Shown: positions 42,507 through 51,230 of the stretch, in pieces | Layout: each line of letters starts with the position of its first letter | How positions within the stretch are numbered: position 1 is the stretch's first letter | From: Asticcacaulis sp. | Lineage (GTDB): Bacteria > Pseudomonadota > Alphaproteobacteria > Caulobacterales > Caulobacteraceae | Reading direction: 5' to 3' | DNA length: 64,000 bases | Assembly: GCA_024707255.1 (NCBI GenBank) | Contig: JANQAC010000001.1 | Span: 620,001-684,000 of the forward strand | Made by a program: the position numbers and the translations under genes | The notes under the pieces: model-generated | Databases searched by the model: none | What the model was told of the DNA's origin: nothing | Seen by the model: only the letters and a program-made list of their open reading frames with translations

Positions 42507-42927
42507 ATGACCTGCCTGTTGCACTGTTATGGGTGAAGTGCGCGCAAGCTGCCTTCACCGGTTAAATAAATCAAATTGCAAAAAACGTGTTTTTGCGGTG
42601 TTGGCAAATGAAAAACGTTGCGCAGTGCAGCAATTCCACATCCAACCGGACGACAGAGGTATATTCAAAATAATTGTCTGACAAGTGGTCACGCCTCTTC
42701 GGCGAGCGATCCGCCTTGCCATAAAAGGAAAAAACGAGGTACGGGTAAATAATAAGCCTTGCCGCCGGTTAAGTATGACAATTTTTCAACAAAAAAATAA
42801 ATTTAGACAGCGCTGTCACACCTTGCGGCGCAGCATAAAATTAAACTTGACCCGGCGGGAGAATAAAGGCTTTGTCGCACGCGAAAAACGCCCTGCGCGC
42901 AATGCCCGGCAATCCGGCGAAAAGGCC
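42507..42927. other. Control region between the sugar permease and pyruvate kinase
   Basis: A 420-bp AT-richer divergent spacer. I see no defendable gene. It holds one GACAGCGCTGTC palindrome (listed separately), A/T-rich promoter-like tracts and, at its right end, the leader of pyk. Confidence 0.5.
42806..42817. promoter_or_regulatory. Palindromic GCGC-centred operator candidate
   Basis: GACAGCGCTGTC is a perfect 12-bp palindrome with the central GCGC and outer half-sites usual for LacI-family repressors in Alphaproteobacteria. It lies upstream of both pyk and the sugar permease and could serve either. Confidence 0.4.
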
Positions 42928-42978
42928 ATGGCCAAAGCTTTGGCCAATGCTATGGCCAATGCTATGGATTGTCTTTAA
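42928..42978 (+). CDS. Candidate leader peptide before pyk (16 aa)
   Basis: A short frame, MAKALANAMANAMDCL-stop, begins with AAAAGG just before its ATG and ends four bases before the GTG I propose for pyk. It is internally repetitive (AATGCTATGGCC twice). Its DNA includes the perfect 18-bp palindrome TGGCCAAAGCTTTGGCCA at 42929-42946. Translation could be coupled to pyk. This is a weak, sequence-only proposal. Confidence 0.25.
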   Translation: MAKALANAMANAMDCL

Positions 42979-42982
42979 ATCC

Positions 42983-44458
42983 GTGAGATCTGAATTGAAA
43001 ATCCTCCGCCGCCGTAAAACCAAGATCGTCGCCACCCTGGGGCCTGCGAGTTCCAACGCCGAGATGCTGGCGCAGCTTTTCCAGGCCGGTGCCGACGTTT
43101 TCCGGCTCAATTTCTCGCACGGCAGCCACGAAGATCACGGCCGCAATATCGAGCTGATCCGCGACCTCGAAGCCCGCTCTAAGCATCCGATCGGCATCCT
43201 GGCCGATGTCCAAGGCCCGAAGCTGCGTGTCGGCCGCTTCATGGGCGGCGCCGTGGTGCTGACCAATGGCCAGAACTTCCGCCTCGACCTCAATCCGACG
43301 CCGGGCGATTCGCGCCGAGCCAACCTGCCCCACCCCGAAATCATCGCCGCCGCCCAGATCGGTTCGCACCTGCTGCTCGATGACGGCAAGCTGAAACTGC
43401 GCGTCACCCATGTGCGCGAGGATCACCTGGAAACCATCGTCGTCAATGGCGGCCGCCTCTCCGACCGCAAGGGCGTCAATGTGCCGGACGTGGTTCTGCC
43501 GATCCCCGCCCTGACGAAAAAGGACCGCGAGGACATGGCTTTCGCGCTGGAACGCGGCGTCGAATATATCGGCCTGTCGTTCGTGCAGCGCCCGGAAGAC
43601 GTGCTGGAAGCCAGGGAAATCATCCAGGGTCGCGCCTGGGTGCTTTCCAAGCTGGAAAAGCCGCAGGCGCTCGATAATCTTGACGAAATCGTCAGCCTCA
43701 GCGACGCCATAATGGTGGCCCGCGGCGATCTTGGCGTCGAACTGCCGCCAGAAGAAGTGCCGCTGGCCCAGAAGCGCATCGTTCAGGCTTCGCGCGCCGC
43801 CGGCAAGCCGGTCATCGTCGCCACCCAGATGCTGGAATCGATGATTTCAGCCCCGACGCCGACGCGCGCCGAAGCCTCTGACGTCGCCACCGCTGTGTTT
43901 GACGGCGCCGATGCCGTCATGCTCTCCGCCGAAACCGCCGCCGGCCAGTTCCCGGTCGAGGCCGTCACCATCATGGACCGCATCGTCGCCCGCGTCGAAA
44001 CGGACGACGGCTGGCGCACCATGACCGACCGCCGCCGCCCGGAACCGGAAAAGACGACCAATGGCGCCATCGCCGCCGCCGCGCGCCAAGTGGCCCAGAC
44101 CATCGACGCCGTGGCCATCGCCGCCATGACCAATTCGTCCAGTTCCGCCCTGCGCGTCGCCCGCGAACGCCCGACCGCCCCGATCATGGGCCTGACGCCG
44201 AACGTCGAAACCGCCCGCCGCCTGGCCCTGACCTGGGGCGTGCATCCCATCCTGACGCCGATCACCCATTCGATGACCGAGACCGTGGCCGTCGCCTCCA
44301 AGCTGGCGCGCTCCGAAGGCATAGCCGAGCCCGGCCAGGATATCGTCATCGTCGCCGGTATGCCGTTCGGCAAGTCGGGCTCGACCAACTCCTTGCGCGT
44401 TGCCCGCGTTTCGCGCACCAATACCCAGGAAGCCGAATTCGACGACAGCGAGAAGTAA
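42983..44458 (+). CDS. pyk: Pyruvate kinase, about 491 aa
   Basis: Converts phosphoenolpyruvate and ADP to pyruvate and ATP. The family opening RRRKTKIVATLGPASSNAEML is followed by FRLNFSHGSHEDH, the active site MVARGDLGVELPPEEVP, the K-rich LSKLEKPQALDNLDEI, and the MLESMISAPTPTRAEASDVATAVFDGADAVMLSAETAAG block. There is no good ATG next to the conserved start. GTG at 42983 gives a normal N-terminus; ATG at 42902 or TTG at 42872 would add an odd Trp/Pro repeat. A strong terminator follows. Confidence 0.93.
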   Translation: MRSELKILRRRKTKIVATLGPASSNAEMLAQLFQAGADVFRLNFSHGSHEDHGRNIELIRDLEARSKHPIGILADVQGPKLRVGRFMGGAVVLTNGQNFRLDLNPTPGDSRRANLPHPEIIAAAQIGSHLLLDDGKLKLRVTHVREDHLETIVVNGGRLSDRKGVNVPDVVLPIPALTKKDREDMAFALERGVEYIGLSFVQRPEDVLEAREIIQGRAWVLSKLEKPQALDNLDEIVSLSDAIMVARGDLGVELPPEEVPLAQKRIVQASRAAGKPVIVATQMLESMISAPTPTRAEASDVATAVFDGADAVMLSAETAAGQFPVEAVTIMDRIVARVETDDGWRTMTDRRRPEPEKTTNGAIAAAARQVAQTIDAVAIAAMTNSSSSALRVARERPTAPIMGLTPNVETARRLALTWGVHPILTPITHSMTETVAVASKLARSEGIAEPGQDIVIVAGMPFGKSGSTNSLRVARVSRTNTQEAEFDDSEK

Positions 44459-44482
44459 CGCTAAATCAAAGCTTTCGCTTTA

Positions 44483-44515
44483 GGCTCCGGAAACCAGATT
44501 TCCGGAGCCTTTTTT
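44483..44515 (+). terminator. Terminator of pyk
   Basis: GGCTCCGGAAA-ccaga-TTTCCGGAGCC followed by six T, 24 bases after the pyk stop. The T-run ends two bases before the ATG of the next gene. Confidence 0.93.
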
Positions 44516-44516
44516 C

Positions 44517-45779
44517 ATGTCGCCAGTTCGCCTTACAGATGCGCTCCGCCGCGCCGACTGGCTGAATGGCGAACGCGGGCGCGTCTACAGCCTGATGGGC
44601 CTGGTCGCCTTCCTCCTCATGGCCCTGTGGTTCTGGCTGCGCTTCGCCGTCATTGCCCCCGGCCCGGACCCGCTGGGCGGCGATTTCACCAGCTTCTATG
44701 CCGCCTCAAAACTGGCCCTGTCCGGCCACCCGGCCGATGCCTGGAACCCCGCCGCCCACGCCCATGCCGAAGACAGCCTCTTCCGCGGGCCGCATGACTA
44801 TCTCGCCTTCTTCTATCCACCGCCCTATCTGCTGCTGTGCTGGCCGCTGGCGCTTCTGCCCTATGGCTGGGCAGCGCTGGCCTGGATGACGGGCACAACC
44901 GCCCTGGCGGTTGGTCTGCTGCGCGCTTTCTTTCGCCGCGTGCGGCCAGAAGGCGCCATGCCGCTGGTGGTGATGCTGGCCTTCCCGGCCCTGTGGATCA
45001 ATATCGCCTGCGGCCAGAATGGTGCCGTGACCCTGGCCATCCTGACCGGCGGCTTCCTGATGATGGACCGCCGTCCGATCGTGGCGGGGCTGATCCTGGG
45101 CCTGATGATTATCAAGCCACAATTGGCCATCGGCCTGCCGTTTGTACTGGGCGGCGCGGCGCTGGCGGAACCGAAACGCTGGCGGATCTTTTTCGCCACA
45201 GGCTTCGGTGCCCTGGCCTTGTGCGGCGTGGCCTGGCTGGCTGTGGGGACAGCGGGCTATGCGGCCTTCTTCGCCAACAGCGCCTATGCCCGCGAAGTGC
45301 TGAACCAGGGGCTTGTCGATCCCGCCCTGATGCAGAGCCTCTATGCCGGCCTGCGGATGCTGGGCGCGCCGATGAGTGCCGCCTATGCTGCGCAAGGGGC
45401 GCTGTCCCTCGCCGTGCTGGCCGTGGCGGGCTACACCGCCTTCCGGTATCGCCCCTCCGGTCTGGCACTCGGCGCGCTGACGATTTCGGCCGCGGTGCTG
45501 GCCACGCCCTTCCTGCTCGATTACGACCTGCTGGTCACGGCCCTGCCGCTCGGCTGGCTGGTGCTGACCGGTGCGAAGGATGGCTTCCGCAACTGGGAAA
45601 AACTGCTGCTCCTGCTGGTATTTCTGTTTCCGCTCGCCACGCGCAAGCTGGCGCAACTGGCGCATCTGCCGATGGCACCTTTGCTCCTGCTGATCGTCTT
45701 CGCCTTTGTCATTCGGCGCATCATTGCCGCTGAAACCGTGCCGGCCGCTTTGCCGGCCGCATCCGCTTGCGCCGCCTGA
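44517..45779 (+). CDS. GT87-type polytopic membrane glycosyltransferase, 420 aa (first of a tandem pair)
   Basis: About ten hydrophobic segments. A conserved N-terminal loop, GGDFTSFYAASKLALSGHPADAWNP, contains the acidic residue expected for a lipid-linked sugar donor enzyme (GT-C, DUF2029/GT87). Later come FFYPPPYLLLCWPLALLPYG, FPALWINIACGQNG and LATPFLLDYDLLVTALPLGWL. GT87 members use polyprenyl-phosphate sugars; the acceptor here is unknown. The ATG touches the pyk terminator and has no ribosome site, so the true start may be internal. It is a close paralogue of the next gene. Confidence 0.8.
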   Translation: MSPVRLTDALRRADWLNGERGRVYSLMGLVAFLLMALWFWLRFAVIAPGPDPLGGDFTSFYAASKLALSGHPADAWNPAAHAHAEDSLFRGPHDYLAFFYPPPYLLLCWPLALLPYGWAALAWMTGTTALAVGLLRAFFRRVRPEGAMPLVVMLAFPALWINIACGQNGAVTLAILTGGFLMMDRRPIVAGLILGLMIIKPQLAIGLPFVLGGAALAEPKRWRIFFATGFGALALCGVAWLAVGTAGYAAFFANSAYAREVLNQGLVDPALMQSLYAGLRMLGAPMSAAYAAQGALSLAVLAVAGYTAFRYRPSGLALGALTISAAVLATPFLLDYDLLVTALPLGWLVLTGAKDGFRNWEKLLLLLVFLFPLATRKLAQLAHLPMAPLLLLIVFAFVIRRIIAAETVPAALPAASACAA

Positions 45780-46984
45780 TGGCCAGCCGCTTTCTCACCT
45801 TTTTCAGGGATGCCTGCTGGCTGGACCGGAAACGGATCCGGGCCTACACCCTGATCCTGTTCGCGGCGCAGGTCATTGGCTTCGCCGTCTGGGTCGGCTT
45901 GGCACGCAGCGGTCTCGATCCCACTGGCAAGCCGCTGGGCACCGACTTCATGAGTTTCTACGCCGCCTCGAAGCTGGTGCTTGCCGGCCATGCGGCGCAG
46001 GTGTGGAACCCGTATGCTCACCAGGCGGTGCAGGATGCGATCTTCGGGCGGCAACTGGGTTTCTGGGCCTTTTTCTATCCACCAGCCTATCTGCTGGTCT
46101 GCGCACCGCTGGCGCTGCTGCCTTATGGTGCGTCGCTATCCCTCTGGCTGGCGGGCACAACGGCTGCGACCGTGGCCCTGGCCCGGCACTGGCTGCGGCA
46201 ACAGACGCCGCTGGTCATCGGCCTCATCCCGCTGCTGGCTTTCCCGGCCTTGTGGATCAATATCGGCAACGGCCAGAACGCCGCCCTGACCACGGCGCTG
46301 TTTCTCGGCGGCTGCCTGTGGCTCGATCGCCGGCCATTCGTCGCCGGGCTGATCCTCGGCCTGCTGGTCATCAAGCCGCAACTGGGCCTGGCCCTGCCGT
46401 TCGTTCTGGCGGCGTCCGGGCGGTGGAAGACCTTCGCCGGTGCGGCTGTGGGCGCGGCGGGCTTAAGCCTGGGTGCCTGGGGTTTGGTGGGTACGGATGG
46501 GTATGTGAACTTTCTGCACAACAGCGAACTGGCGCGTCGGACTCTGGAAACCGGGCTGGTGTCGCCCGGCCGGATGCAAAGCCTGTTTGCCGCCCTGAGA
46601 CTGTGGAACCTGCCGCTGTGGCTGGCCTATGGCGCGCAGATTGTGCTGGCGCTGGGCGTGATCGCGTCGGCTTGCCTGATCATCCGACGCTACCGGCCAG
46701 ACTGCTTCGGCCTGAGCGCGCTGATGGTTTCCGCCACCCTGCTGATGTCACCCTTCATGCTCGATTACGATCTGCTGCTGAGCGCCATTCCGCTCGGCTG
46801 GCTGGTCATGAGCGGTCTGAAAGACGGCTTCCGGTCCTGGGAAAAGGTCATGGCCCTGGTGGTCTTCGTGCTGCCGCTCTTCGCGCGCTCACTGGCACTG
46901 AACCTGCATCTACCGCTGGCGCCTCTGGTTCTGCTGGTGTTTTACGTGTTGGTTGCGCGCCGGATTGTCAGCGCGCCCGTTTAA
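45779..46984 (+). CDS. GT87-type polytopic membrane glycosyltransferase, 401 aa (second of the pair)
   Basis: Same layout as the preceding gene: GTDFMSFYAASKLVLAGHAAQVWNP, FFYPPAYLLVCAPLALLPYG, FPALWINIGNGQNAALTTALFLGG, LMSPFMLDYDLLLSAIPLGWL. The two align over their whole length and clearly arose by tandem duplication. Its ATG overlaps the previous stop (TGATG), so the two are coupled. It converges with the lipoprotein gene, overlapping by four bases. Confidence 0.82.
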   Translation: MASRFLTFFRDACWLDRKRIRAYTLILFAAQVIGFAVWVGLARSGLDPTGKPLGTDFMSFYAASKLVLAGHAAQVWNPYAHQAVQDAIFGRQLGFWAFFYPPAYLLVCAPLALLPYGASLSLWLAGTTAATVALARHWLRQQTPLVIGLIPLLAFPALWINIGNGQNAALTTALFLGGCLWLDRRPFVAGLILGLLVIKPQLGLALPFVLAASGRWKTFAGAAVGAAGLSLGAWGLVGTDGYVNFLHNSELARRTLETGLVSPGRMQSLFAALRLWNLPLWLAYGAQIVLALGVIASACLIIRRYRPDCFGLSALMVSATLLMSPFMLDYDLLLSAIPLGWLVMSGLKDGFRSWEKVMALVVFVLPLFARSLALNLHLPLAPLVLLVFYVLVARRIVSAPV

Positions 46985-47544
46985 TAGCCAACCTGCTCGT
47001 AAGGTCCTTCGGTTTCATCAAAACACATGATCGGATGGCTCAATATCCATCGGCCACTGGTGTCATCGAAGTTACAGACGAAGAACGTCTTCATATAGTC
47101 GCTTTCGAGATAGGTTCTGTCTTCCAGGCGGTTAGCAAAAGGCTTGCGGTAGAACAGAACCGAAAAGATATGTCCTTCGCGCGACATCTCCCTTCCATCC
47201 ATTGCCCCCTTGGCAATTAGCGGCCTGAGCCTGTCACGAATAAACAGCATATCCGGCGCGTCCGGCTTCAGTTCGACTTCCGGATAATCTGACGGGAAAT
47301 AGGCGCGAATAATTGCCGGGTCATCTGCCTTGAGCGCCGTGATAAATGCCGCCGCTTCGCGTGACACGACCTCTTGAGGCAGAGGCGGAACAACCTCCGT
47401 TACGGAACTCACGTCATTGTGGCTGGCTGTTTGAGATGCCTCAGCAACATCTTGCGGCTTGTCAGGTGCCTGGGCCTGATGCTGATTACAGGCTACCAGC
47501 AGGCAAAACGACAGAACCGGCGACAGGCTGATAATATAACGCAT
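46981..47544 (-). CDS. Hypothetical lipoprotein, 187 aa
   Basis: Signal peptide with lipobox: MRYIISLSPVLSFCLLVAC, Cys at residue 19. A low-complexity linker follows (QAQAPDKPQDVAEASQTAS), then a compact domain of about 120 residues (VVSREAAAFITALKADDPAIIRAYFP, FIRDRLRPLIAKG, FVCNFDDTSGRWILSHPIMC). The domain has an NTF2-like feel but is not recognised with certainty. No operon partner. Confidence 0.65.
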   Translation of the reverse strand: MRYIISLSPVLSFCLLVACNQHQAQAPDKPQDVAEASQTASHNDVSSVTEVVPPLPQEVVSREAAAFITALKADDPAIIRAYFPSDYPEVELKPDAPDMLFIRDRLRPLIAKGAMDGREMSREGHIFSVLFYRKPFANRLEDRTYLESDYMKTFFVCNFDDTSGRWILSHPIMCFDETEGPYEQVGY

Positions 47545-47594
47545 ATGTCCCCCCGAAACGCTTCGAGGAGACTAAACATGGTGCGGGGATGCGT

Positions 47595-48539
47595 CTACTC
47601 AATATATTCCGGGGCAGCGATGCGCTTGCCGAGCAGCATGGCGTCGGCCACGAGGCGCAACGGTGAGAAATCGGCGTCCGATTCCTTTTTGTGGATCAGG
47701 TTGTAGAAGTGGGCATAGAGGCCGGCGTATTCGGCTTCCTTTTCCTTGATCACAGTCTTGCTGTCGATTTCCAGTTCCGTGCCGCCCATCGAGAGGGTCA
47801 GCTTCTCGCCCGCCGCCGATTCGATATATATGCTCCAGGTCTGGATGCCGGTCTGCAAGAAATCATATTCGGCGCAGATCGGGAAACCGGCCTCGGTCTG
47901 CATGTCCATCTCGACCTGGATCGGCGCGTCGCAATTGACCGGGATATGCAGGTCGGCTTTTTTCACCATCACCGCGTCCTTGAGGATGCGGGTCAGGATG
48001 GACAGCGAGTTGATGCCGGGATCGAAGACCCCCATGCCGCCAGCCTCGAAAATCCACTTCTGGCCGGGGTGCCACTGGCGGACATTTTCCTTCCAGTGGA
48101 TGGTGATGCTCTTGATCGGACGCTCAGACACCCACTTGCGCGTCGTTTCCACGGCCGGGGCGAAACGCGAGTGCCACGAGGCCAGGAGGGAGACGCCCTT
48201 CGCGGCGGCCAGGGTTTTGATGGCTTCGGCTTCACCGAGCGTGGCGGCGGGTGGCTTTTCCAGGAAGACGTGACGGCCCGTGGCGATGACGGCCTTGGCG
48301 ATTTCATGCCGGATCTGGGGCGGGGTGCAGATGGCGATCGCCTCGATTTCCGGGTGCGCCTTCAGCATGGCATCCATGTCTGGATAGGCGTTGATGCCTT
48401 CGGGGCGGGCGTGAGGCGAACAGCCGGCCACCAATTCCAGGTTTCTGTTGCCGCGGATCGATGGGATGTGCTGGTCAACGGCGATCTTGCCGAGGCCAAT
48501 CAGGCCGATTTTCAAAGGTTTTTTGCCGAATAGTCCCAT
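47595..48539 (-). CDS. Gfo/Idh/MocA aldose 1-dehydrogenase (galactose / L-arabinose type), 314 aa
   Basis: Rossmann motif IGLIGLGKIAVDQHIPSI; catalytic-lysine block VFLEKPPAATLGEAEAI; LLASWHSRFAPAVE; WKENVRQWHPGQKWIFEAGGMGVFDPGINSLSI. These match the NAD(P)-dependent L-arabinose/D-galactose 1-dehydrogenases of the Azospirillum and Pseudomonas pathways, which oxidise the free sugar to the lactone. It is 71 bases after the mutarotase on the same strand and divergent from the fucP operon. The preferred sugar is not decided by sequence; D-galactose, L-arabinose and 6-deoxy analogues are all possible. Confidence 0.82.
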   Translation of the reverse strand: MGLFGKKPLKIGLIGLGKIAVDQHIPSIRGNRNLELVAGCSPHARPEGINAYPDMDAMLKAHPEIEAIAICTPPQIRHEIAKAVIATGRHVFLEKPPAATLGEAEAIKTLAAAKGVSLLASWHSRFAPAVETTRKWVSERPIKSITIHWKENVRQWHPGQKWIFEAGGMGVFDPGINSLSILTRILKDAVMVKKADLHIPVNCDAPIQVEMDMQTEAGFPICAEYDFLQTGIQTWSIYIESAAGEKLTLSMGGTELEIDSKTVIKEKEAEYAGLYAHFYNLIHKKESDADFSPLRLVADAMLLGKRIAAPEYIE

Positions 48540-48610
48540 CGTCGCGTTTCCTTAGTCGTCTTTGCGGCGTCCTTTAACGTGGCCGCATTCATTTGTAAAT
48601 TGTAGTATAA

Positions 48611-48970
48611 TTAATTCTGCTCGGCGAGCGAATAAATCCGCTCCATCGGCAGCCATTTTTCGCCCGGCGCGGCGAATGGCAGGGCCTGCTGGAAGTCCCA
48701 CATCAGGGTCTCCCATTTCTGCACGTCCTCGCTGGCCGCATCGGCCGCCGCCTTGGCTGCCGGATCGAAATCCGGACCGGGCGTCAGGATCATGAACATC
48801 CGATTGCCGACCAGATAGATTTCCAGCGCCTCGATACCGGCCTTGCGGATCGACTCATTGATCGCCGCCGGCACCTGACCGGGGGCGTGCCACTGTTTGT
48901 AGCGTTCGATTAGCGCCGGATCATCTTTCAGATCAAGGGCATAGACCAGTTTTTCGGATGAGACAGTCAT
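48611..48970 (-). CDS. L-rhamnose/L-fucose mutarotase (COG3254), 119 aa
   Basis: A dimeric alpha-beta barrel protein that interconverts sugar anomers. Landmarks: YALDLKDDPALIERYKQWH, VPAAINESIRKAGIEALEIYLVGNRMFMILTP and WETLMWDFQQALPFAAPGEKWLPMERIYSL. Homologues are rhamnose mutarotase RhaM, and in L-fucose loci fucose mutarotases (for example Cj0488 in Campylobacter). With FucP and a fuconolactonase-like gene next door, the fucose role is favoured. The start is ATG 48970. Confidence 0.85.
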   Translation of the reverse strand: MTVSSEKLVYALDLKDDPALIERYKQWHAPGQVPAAINESIRKAGIEALEIYLVGNRMFMILTPGPDFDPAAKAAADAASEDVQKWETLMWDFQQALPFAAPGEKWLPMERIYSLAEQN

Positions 48971-49035
48971 CAGTGTTTCCAATTTTGTCTGAGTATATAT
49001 TGAACTTTTCGCATGAGCGCAAATGGTTCAGGAGA

Positions 49036-49070
49036 TTTCATATTTGACGTTCCGATTCATATGTGATGTT
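49036..49070. promoter_or_regulatory. Direct repeat in the divergent sugar promoter region
   Basis: TTTCATATTTGACGTT and ATTCATATGTGATGTT are two 16-base copies, four mismatches apart, with a 19-base period. They lie between the divergent mutarotase and fucP genes and could be sites for the IclR regulator encoded downstream. There is no direct proof. Confidence 0.3.
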
Positions 49071-49121
49071 AAATGAAGCCATAAAGGGCCCGCAAGGCTG
49101 AAAATACAGGGATATCGTTGC

Positions 49122-50394
49122 ATGGATCTCGACGCCAGATACCAAAGCACCAAAAGGTTTCGCCGCCATATGGCCGATCATATTGATTACCGCCCTGTTC
49201 TTCTTCTGGGGCATGGCCAACAATCTCAATGACATCCTGATCCCGCAATTCAAGAAAGCTTTCACCCTTACCGATTTCGAATCGAGCCTGGTGCAGCAAT
49301 CCTTCTATCTTGGCTATTTCCTGATGGCCGTTCCCGCCGGCCTGCTGATGCGGCGCTTTGGTTATAAGGCGGCTGTCGTCACCGGGCTGATCATCTTCGC
49401 CATTGGCGCCTTCTCCTTCTATCCTGGCGCGGAAATCCGCCAATATCCCTGGCTGCTGGGCGCCCTGTTCGTTATCGCCGCCGGCCTGGCTTTCCTTGAA
49501 ACGGCCGCCAATCCGCTGATGACCATTCTGGGAGACGAAAAGTACGCGGCGTTCCGGCTGAACCTCGCCCAGGCTTTCAATCCGCTGGGGTCTCTGGCCG
49601 GTATCTGGGTGGGCAAGACCTTTATTCTTTCAGGCATTGAACACATGAATGCCACCGCCGATCTGGTGCGCGAAACCAAGGCGGTACAGATGCCATACAT
49701 CGCCATCGGCTGCGTGGTGCTGGCCTGGGCGGTGCTGGTGGGCTTAAGCCGGTTCCCGGCTGCCGCCACGAAAGCCGCGCATGACGCCGAAGAAGCGAAG
49801 ATTTCCGCCGGACAGGCCCTGACGGGTCTGCTGAAGCACGGCCACTTCCTGACCGGTGTAATGGCGCAGTTCTTCTATGTCGGCGCGCAGGTAGGCATCT
49901 GGAGCTACACTATCAAGTACGCCCAGAGCGAAATCGGCATCACCGACAAGGCGGCCGCCGACTATGTTTTCGCGGGGCTGGTACTTTTCGCCATCGGCCG
50001 CTTCGCCGGTACGGCCCTGATGCGCGTCGTGCCCGCCACGAAGCTGCTGGGTGCCTTTGCACTGATCAACATCGCCCTGACCGCTTACGCCGCAACAGTC
50101 GGCGGGCAGAACGGCCTCTATGCCCTGGTGGCCGCCTCCTTCTTCATGTCGATCATGTTCCCGACCATCTTCGCCACCTCCTTGCGGGGCTTAGGCATCC
50201 TGACCAAGACCGGCGCCTCCCTGCTGGTCATGAGTATTATCGGCGGCGCGGTCCTGACCGCCGCCATGGGCTATATCTCCGACATCAGCCACATTAGGAC
50301 CGCGATTTTCGTGCCCCTGGCCTGTTTCGTGGTCATCGCGCTCTACGGCCTCGGCTCGAAATCGGCAAAGGTCGACATGACCAAGAGCCATTGA
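49122..50394 (+). CDS. fucP: L-fucose permease-like MFS transporter (possible N-terminal indel)
   Basis: FucP-type proton symporter: ITALFFFWGMANNLNDILIPQFKKAFTLTDFESSLVQQSFYLGYFLMAVPAGLLMRRFGYKA is close to the classic L-fucose:H+ symporter, followed by FLETAANPLMTILGD and RLNLAQAFNPLGSLAG. The frame has no ATG before residue 1 of this block, only TTG at 49183. Upstream, in frame, lies ISTPDTKAPKGFAAIWPIIL. An ATG at 49122 is one base out of frame with it; dropping one G gives MISTPDTKAPKGF, a normal N-terminus. A sequencing indel there is likely. Confidence 0.85.
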
Positions 50395-51221
50395 TGACTA
50401 TCGACTCCCACCAGCACCTGTGGCGGATCGGCCAAAACGGTCACCAATGGCCGACGCCGGATCTGGACGCAATTTATCGCGATTTCGTCCCCGATGATCT
50501 GGCAGCCGCCTGTACGGGGCTGGACATCACCGGCACCGTTCTGGTGCAGTCGCAACCCGCCGATGCCGATACCGACTGGATGCTGGCGGTCGCCGCCGCC
50601 ACGCCCATGATCAAGGGCGTGGTCGGCTGGGTGGATTTCACCGCGCCGGACGCTCCACAGCGCATCGCTTATCTCGCGCGACAGCCTAAACTGAAAGGGC
50701 TGCGGCCCATGCTCCAGGGCCTGGCTCAGGATGACTGGATCCTGCGCGACGATGTCCGCCCGGCGCTGGAGGCCATGATCGCGCACGGCCTGACCTTCGA
50801 TGCGCTTGTCTATAGCCGGCACCTGCCCTTTATCCACCAACTGGCGCACCGGTATCCGGGCCTGTGCATCGTGATAGATCATGGCGCCAAGCCGCCGCTC
50901 GGCGATCCGGACGGGATGAAACGGTGGCATGAGGAAACAGCCGCCGTGGCCCAAAACCCGAATGTCACCTGCAAGCTGTCCGGCCTGCTGACCGAGATGG
51001 CCGCCGAACAGGGCGAAGACATTCTGACGCCCTGCGCCGATCATCTGCTGGCTGTCTTCGGGGCCGATCGCCTGATATGGGGCTCGGACTGGCCCGTTGT
51101 GCTGCTGAAAGACAGCTATCACCACTGGCATGACTGGACATTGCGCTGGCTGGACGGCAAACCCGAAACCGCACAGAATGCGATTATGGGCGAAACCGCC
51201 CGCCGATTCTACAAACTGTAA
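50394..51221 (+). CDS. Amidohydrolase, L-fuconolactonase-like, 275 aa
   Basis: TIM-barrel metal hydrolase of the COG3618 group. Metal ligands at the N-terminus (IDSHQHLW), then GVVGWVDFTAP, VIDHGAKPPLG, VTCKLSGLLTE and LIWGSDWPVV (Asp of the last motif catalytic). The family opens sugar lactones such as L-fuconolactone or L-rhamnonolactone. Its ATG overlaps the fucP stop (TGATG), so it is translationally coupled to the permease. Confidence 0.87.
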   Translation: MTIDSHQHLWRIGQNGHQWPTPDLDAIYRDFVPDDLAAACTGLDITGTVLVQSQPADADTDWMLAVAAATPMIKGVVGWVDFTAPDAPQRIAYLARQPKLKGLRPMLQGLAQDDWILRDDVRPALEAMIAHGLTFDALVYSRHLPFIHQLAHRYPGLCIVIDHGAKPPLGDPDGMKRWHEETAAVAQNPNVTCKLSGLLTEMAAEQGEDILTPCADHLLAVFGADRLIWGSDWPVVLLKDSYHHWHDWTLRWLDGKPETAQNAIMGETARRFYKL

Positions 51222-51230
51222 GGTCATACC

